The position numbers and the translations under genes were made by a program. A model generated the notes under the pieces. The model was not told where the DNA came from, searched no databases, and saw only the letters and a program-made list of their open reading frames with translations. 36,696 nucleotides of DNA from JBBIMP01 sp037444305 (GTDB lineage: Bacteria > Acidobacteriota > UBA6911): the NCBI GenBank assembly GCA_037444305.1, contig JBBIMP010000048.1, forward strand, positions 1 through 36,696, read 5' to 3'. Shown here piece by piece: positions 33,997-36,696 of this stretch (position 1 is the stretch's first letter; the number at the start of each line of letters is the position of its first letter).

Positions 33997-34400
33997 TTAC
34001 CGGTGCTCGTGCAACCAGGTCAGCAGTGCACCTGAATCTGCGTCTCCAGCCGCAATCTCTTGTGCCAGAGGGATAATACTCATGTCGAGCGCTAAAGGCA
34101 CCTGATTGCTGCGAAGAAACTCCCAGCAAATGTGAATCGCAGTTCGCTTGTTCCCGTCAAAAACACGTGTCGGGTGATGATATGGTAAGCCAATTCCGCG
34201 GCTTTCTCTTTTGGCGACACATAGAGATCCCGGCCCATTAAAGTCGAAGAGATTGCCGCCAGGATGTAGTGCAGGGCAGCCTCGTTCTGGAGATTGTCGG
34301 GTGGTTTGAAATGGCCGCCGAATGTTTTCACCATTCGGCGGTTCACTTCACAAATCTGGGCGGCGGACGGATACACTAGCTCTGGGCCAGAGTCTCCCAT
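33997..34400 (-). pseudogene. Doc/Fic-family protein, frameshifted at the catalytic motif
   Basis: ATG 34400 opens a Doc-like protein: EVNRRMVKTFGGHFKPPDN, LQNEAALHYILAAI, DLYVSPKEKAAELAYHII. The catalytic HxFxDGNKR region then breaks. In the first frame it reads TRHVFLTGTSELRF, but one base on from the run of five A at 34159-34163 (TTTTT in the coding strand) the next frame gives DGNKRTAIHICWEFL, then a normal Doc C-terminus ending at TAA 33999-33997. Adding one T restores HVFFDGNKRTA in full. Doc proteins phosphorylate EF-Tu, and Fic relatives AMPylate targets. As written the protein loses its nucleotide-binding loop. Gene order puts a small possible antitoxin directly upstream (25-nt overlap). 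Confidence 0.85.
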
Positions 34401-34639
34401 ATTCGGCTGTATTTCGAAAGGCTTTCATCCAGAAGCTTCTGATGGATGCGCGAAGCGATTGGATCAGTTTCGCCGGAAGGGGCAAGAAGCTCAATGGGCA
34501 TCGAGAAATCATCCACATCCCAGGCGACCAGATTGGTTGCGGCTCGCGGCGGTTTCACTTCCACTGTAAACTCCAGTGCCGTGATGGCCGGTTCAGACTG
34601 GGATTCGGTGTTTGCAGTATCAGTCAGCGGTACGAACAT
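34376..34639 (-). CDS. Unknown 87-aa protein, possible antitoxin
   Basis: 87 residues with GGGGGAG before the ATG. No family is recognised. It starts MFVPLTDTANTESQSEPAIT, has a mixed beta-like middle (ALEFTVEVKPP, LVAWDVDDFSMPIELLAPSG) and a C-terminal helix (ASRIHQKLLDESLSKYSRIW). The position (coupled 9 nt after the Ntn hydrolase, overlapping doc by 25 nt) suits a Doc antitoxin, but typical Phd-type features are not obvious. A partner of the Ntn hydrolase is the alternative. Confidence 0.6.
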   Translation of the reverse strand: MFVPLTDTANTESQSEPAITALEFTVEVKPPRAATNLVAWDVDDFSMPIELLAPSGETDPIASRIHQKLLDESLSKYSRIWETLAQS

Positions 34640-34648
34640 AACTCCCCC

Positions 34649-35467
34649 TTACTGACGTTCTCCGTGAGGTTCTTTGATCTGGATGGGTTGAAATCCTCCG
34701 GTTCGATTGATGACCGCAACGTCAATAGGTCCTCCCACACCACGCACTCCTACTCCCATATCCAACGCAGTCATTGTGGCACGAATGAGGAAAATCGCCA
34801 AATTGATGCAGTCCTGTAACGGCAGAACGTCATAGGGAATCGGAAAACGAAGCCTCCCGAGCGCCACTTCCAACGCATCGGACTGTGGTGGCTGTAGGTT
34901 TAGTGTTTGTATGATGATGTTGAGTGCTTCAGGGTCGATCCCATTGATTATGCGGCTCGCCACATGCAACTGTCCTCCCCATGTCATGCCGAATTCGTTT
35001 CCTGGATTTTTGGGTTCAGGTTTCGGCCCGTGGGGCACCTGGACGAGAAACACCTTGCCATAGGCGTCATCGGGATCATATCCGCCAACAATGAAAACCA
35101 TCCCTGGCCCGACATAATCCGCCGGCATGGCTTCATTCCAGCGTGCAACATAAAAGCCGGACAGTCTCTGCGCAAACTCCTCGACTTTCAACCGCTCTTC
35201 CTTTTTTCCGTCCGCAGTCAATTCCGAACGAAGAGTCACTTCGAATTCAGGAAGGAAACTGTGTGCTGTGCGCCGGCCTATAACCGCCACTCCGTAGGTG
35301 ACAGCAGCCACATAGGTGTGTGGCGCTGAAAAGGATAGCAATTTTGTCGCGTTATCAAAATTCACCGCCAAAGATTGTCCCGGCCCTGCTTGAGCTTTCA
35401 GCGTAACCCGACTATCGGCGGCCAACACAACTCCTTCGGGTCCTTTGATCACAACTGCCAAGGACAT
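34649..35467 (-). CDS. Proteasome/Anbu-like Ntn hydrolase
   Basis: 272 residues with a very strong TAAGGAGG before ATG. After Met removal the N-terminus is Ser1, and SLAVVIKGPEGVVLAADSR places Asp at position 17, exactly as Thr1-Asp17 in proteasome beta subunits. A Lys (NATKLLSF, residue 41 without Met) fits Lys33 with a longer loop. YVAAVTYGVAVIGRR follows like the S2-S3 strands, and GMVFIVGGYDPDDAYGKVFLV then GMTWGGQLHV resembles the Anbu/BPH layout. It would be a self-activating peptidase, probably cytosolic and oligomeric. Serine in place of threonine is unusual. It heads the operon with doc and the helicase and has lower GC than the helicase. Confidence 0.65.
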   Translation of the reverse strand: MSLAVVIKGPEGVVLAADSRVTLKAQAGPGQSLAVNFDNATKLLSFSAPHTYVAAVTYGVAVIGRRTAHSFLPEFEVTLRSELTADGKKEERLKVEEFAQRLSGFYVARWNEAMPADYVGPGMVFIVGGYDPDDAYGKVFLVQVPHGPKPEPKNPGNEFGMTWGGQLHVASRIINGIDPEALNIIIQTLNLQPPQSDALEVALGRLRFPIPYDVLPLQDCINLAIFLIRATMTALDMGVGVRGVGGPIDVAVINRTGGFQPIQIKEPHGERQ

Positions 35468-35615
35468 CGTTTCCTCCTTAGATCGGGCTCGAATCCACTC
35501 CAGACCCGGGCCGGCCGCCCGTTTTTGCGCACGCTGCCGCGATCATAAAGCAAAGCATAGTCGCCGGATACGGGATTCTCTCAGCGCTTTCGGTCATCCA
35601 ATATGCGCGGGCTGA

Positions 35616-35646
35616 ATTGCATTTATTGCATTTCCATTGCGCGCAA
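35616..35646. promoter_or_regulatory. Direct repeat plus palindrome, possible operator
   Basis: Two tandem copies of ATTGCATTT (35616-35633) are followed by the perfect palindrome TTGCGCGCAA (35637-35646). The element lies downstream of the DUF4062 gene and 150-180 nt upstream of the Ntn hydrolase start, the expected place for a repressor or activator of the operon. A TATGAT-like -10 further in lacks a good -35. Confidence 0.4.
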
Positions 35647-35684
35647 ATGTTTTTGCGGCCCGGCCGGCGATGCATTTCGTGCGC

Positions 35685-36470
35685 TCATGTCCCTTTCCGC
35701 CCCTTCCTGGCACCCCTGGTGGTCAGCCGGTACTTTTGCCTGCTGCTGCGCGGTTTGTCGGGAATTGTCATCTCAATAAGGCCCGCCTCCAGTGCGGGTT
35801 GCAGATAGACATTCCTGAAGTGCTTATCGTCCTTTAGTTCCAGCGCCTGTTGCAGTTGCTGACGACTCATCTCGCCAACCAGGACCCGCACCAGCCGAAC
35901 TTCGGGGGTGACTTCGGGGGTGACTTCGGGGGTAATCCCGACGCGAGGCCGACCAAGGGTCTGGATGAACTGCCCGCCACTCTGGCGGAACTCGGGCGCA
36001 GACAATCCCGCTTCGTGGCAGAGCGCGATCATGTCGAGAATGCCAGTGCCGGCCTTCTCGGCGTAGCGAGCCAGAAACATCGGCTCGGCGATAAGCGGAT
36101 TCCGGGGGATCGATGCGTGCGGTCGTCGCAACTCGTCCAGCGTGAGCGAGGGCGGCAACTCGCCGGGATTCCAAACTTCGAGCCTGTCGGCGAAGAGCAT
36201 CACTTGCACGCTGGCATTGCCGGCATAATCACGGTGTGCCACCGCATTGACGATGGCCTCCGCGACCGCATCGCGCGGCAGCTCATAGTCCACCGGCGCC
36301 TCGGGTCCCATGCTGCGCGTTCCCACGCGCCGGGCGATCTTCGACATAACGAAATCGAGCGCCTGATCCACGAGCTCAAACACGGCACCCTCCACAAATG
36401 CCTTCACTGCACGACGCTCCTCAGCCAACTCCTTCTGCACGCTGCTGACGAAAATCGACAGGATAGTCAC
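35685..36470 (-). pseudogene. DUF4062/GHKL-like ATPase protein with an internal deletion
   Basis: The 261-residue frame (GTG 36470 chosen because it precedes the conserved LSIFVSSVQKELAEERRAV) keeps only the first 25 residues of DUF4062. It then jumps, at VKAFVEGAVFELVDQALDFV, into the C-terminal ATP-binding half: YELPRDAVAEAIVNAVAHRD, NASVQVMLFADRLEVWNPGE and EKAGTGILDMI. Full relatives have some 270 more residues there (rest of DUF4062 and an AlbA-like region). A TPEV repeat linker and a winged-helix tail (MSRQQLQQALELKDDKHF) remain. The deletion is in frame, so a mini-protein could exist. It follows the Mrr-like gene within 43 nt. Confidence 0.72.
35899..35934. repeat. 12-bp tandem repeat (three units) encoding TPEV
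   Basis: Three units of ACTTCGGGGGTG, the last differing in one base, encode TPEVTPEVTPEV on the minus strand within the DUF4062/ATPase protein. Such linkers vary in copy number between relatives. Each unit keeps the frame, so slippage would change linker length only. Confidence 0.8.
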
Positions 36471-36513
36471 AAGGCGCCCCAATCGTTGCGTTGCTGCTCT
36501 CCGGCTCTGGACA

Positions 36514-36696
36514 TTATCCTTCCTCAAAGTAGTCGGAGTCGATGCGCTTAACCTGAAACGTCCGCGCGGTGTTGACGCCCACTTCGAAATCGATCATCAG
36601 CTCGGCGAGCCGCCGGCCGTCGATGAGCACCACCTTGGGATCGATGTGCTCGACATACGCCGCTGCATCCTGCGAAAAACCGCCGGTGGTGATGAA
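36514..36696 (-). CDS. C-terminal end of an Mrr-type restriction endonuclease (partial)
   Basis: Only the last 60 residues are in the window: FITTGGFSQDAAAYVEHIDP, VVLIDGRRLAELMIDFEVGV and KRIDSDYFEEG. This is the closing part of the Mrr_cat PD-(D/E)XK domain, where KIVLIDGxxLAxLMI is a hallmark. The catalytic D-ExK strands lie beyond the window edge and cannot be checked. Mrr enzymes cut modified (methylated) DNA. The stop is followed within 43 nt by the DUF4062-type start on the same strand. Confidence 0.85.
   Translation of the reverse strand, partial: FITTGGFSQDAAAYVEHIDPKVVLIDGRRLAELMIDFEVGVNTARTFQVKRIDSDYFEEG

Noticed and set aside
35899..35934. Three-unit repeat as a CRISPR fragment
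   Set aside because: The 12-bp units are directly joined without spacers and encode an in-frame TPEV linker.
36491..36514. ATG 36514 overlapping the Mrr stop as the start of the DUF4062 gene
   Set aside because: It is in another frame and ends after 15 codons; the DUF4062 motif is only reached from the frame containing GTG 36470.

Overview
The window is a high-GC bacterial chromosome segment. The best guess is an Acidobacteriota genome. The evidence is a bacillithiol synthase BshC, a carboxypeptidase-regulatory (Oar-like) TonB receptor relic, a cytidylate-kinase-like/hpt pair, FlK-like thioesterase metabolism and several Na+-coupled amino-acid symporters, all in GC-rich codons with frequent GTG and TTG starts. 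No rRNA, tRNA, insertion sequence or CRISPR array was seen, so the phylum call is an inference from gene content alone.

Layout. 1-0.9 kb holds decayed material: a zinc-ribbon gene with an in-frame TGA, a folC-like scrap and hairpins. 0.9-2.5 kb (minus) is hpt behind a kinase-like/PD-(D/E)XK-like fusion gene. 2.9-10.4 kb carries acyl-CoA and transport genes: CitE-like lyase, MaoC-like hydratase, aldo/keto reductase, FlK-type thioesterase overlapping an AGCS symporter, an SSS symporter and a secreted parvulin. 10.4-16.2 kb has superoxide dismutase, the MFS-aroK-MFS operon and a second AGCS symporter. 16.7-21.2 kb is a tightly overlapping operon: flippase-like membrane protein, murF, purK, purE. 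21.2-24 kb (minus) is manC-bshC. 24.2-25.9 kb (minus) has an alpha/beta hydrolase behind an internally deleted TonB receptor. 26.1-29.6 kb has a zinc alcohol dehydrogenase, an RqcH/NFACT protein, a small Cys-rich protein and a secreted unknown.

29.8-36.7 kb looks like a defence or conflict island. A HEPN/MNT pair faces a minus-strand run made of the end of an Mrr-type restriction enzyme, a shortened DUF4062/ATPase protein, a proteasome/Anbu-like Ntn hydrolase, an 87-residue unknown, a Doc/Fic gene frameshifted in its catalytic motif, and a 1103-residue PLD-nuclease/SNF2-helicase fusion. The last four genes are packed as one operon (gaps of 9 and 8 nt and one overlap). The combination of a proteasome-like peptidase, a Doc-type module and a PLD-helicase is the best candidate here for an undescribed system.

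A second theme is gene wreckage that keeps the gene ends. Two genes (the TonB receptor at 25.4-25.9 kb and the DUF4062 protein at 35.7-36.5 kb) have lost their middle in frame. Three short family C- or N-terminal scraps (folC-like, DUF3471-like, OmpA-like) sit beside intact genes, and two genes carry single-base lesions (zinc ribbon and doc). Either this genome is actively losing accessory genes by deletion, or part of the signal is sequencing or assembly error. The two explanations can be separated with reads.
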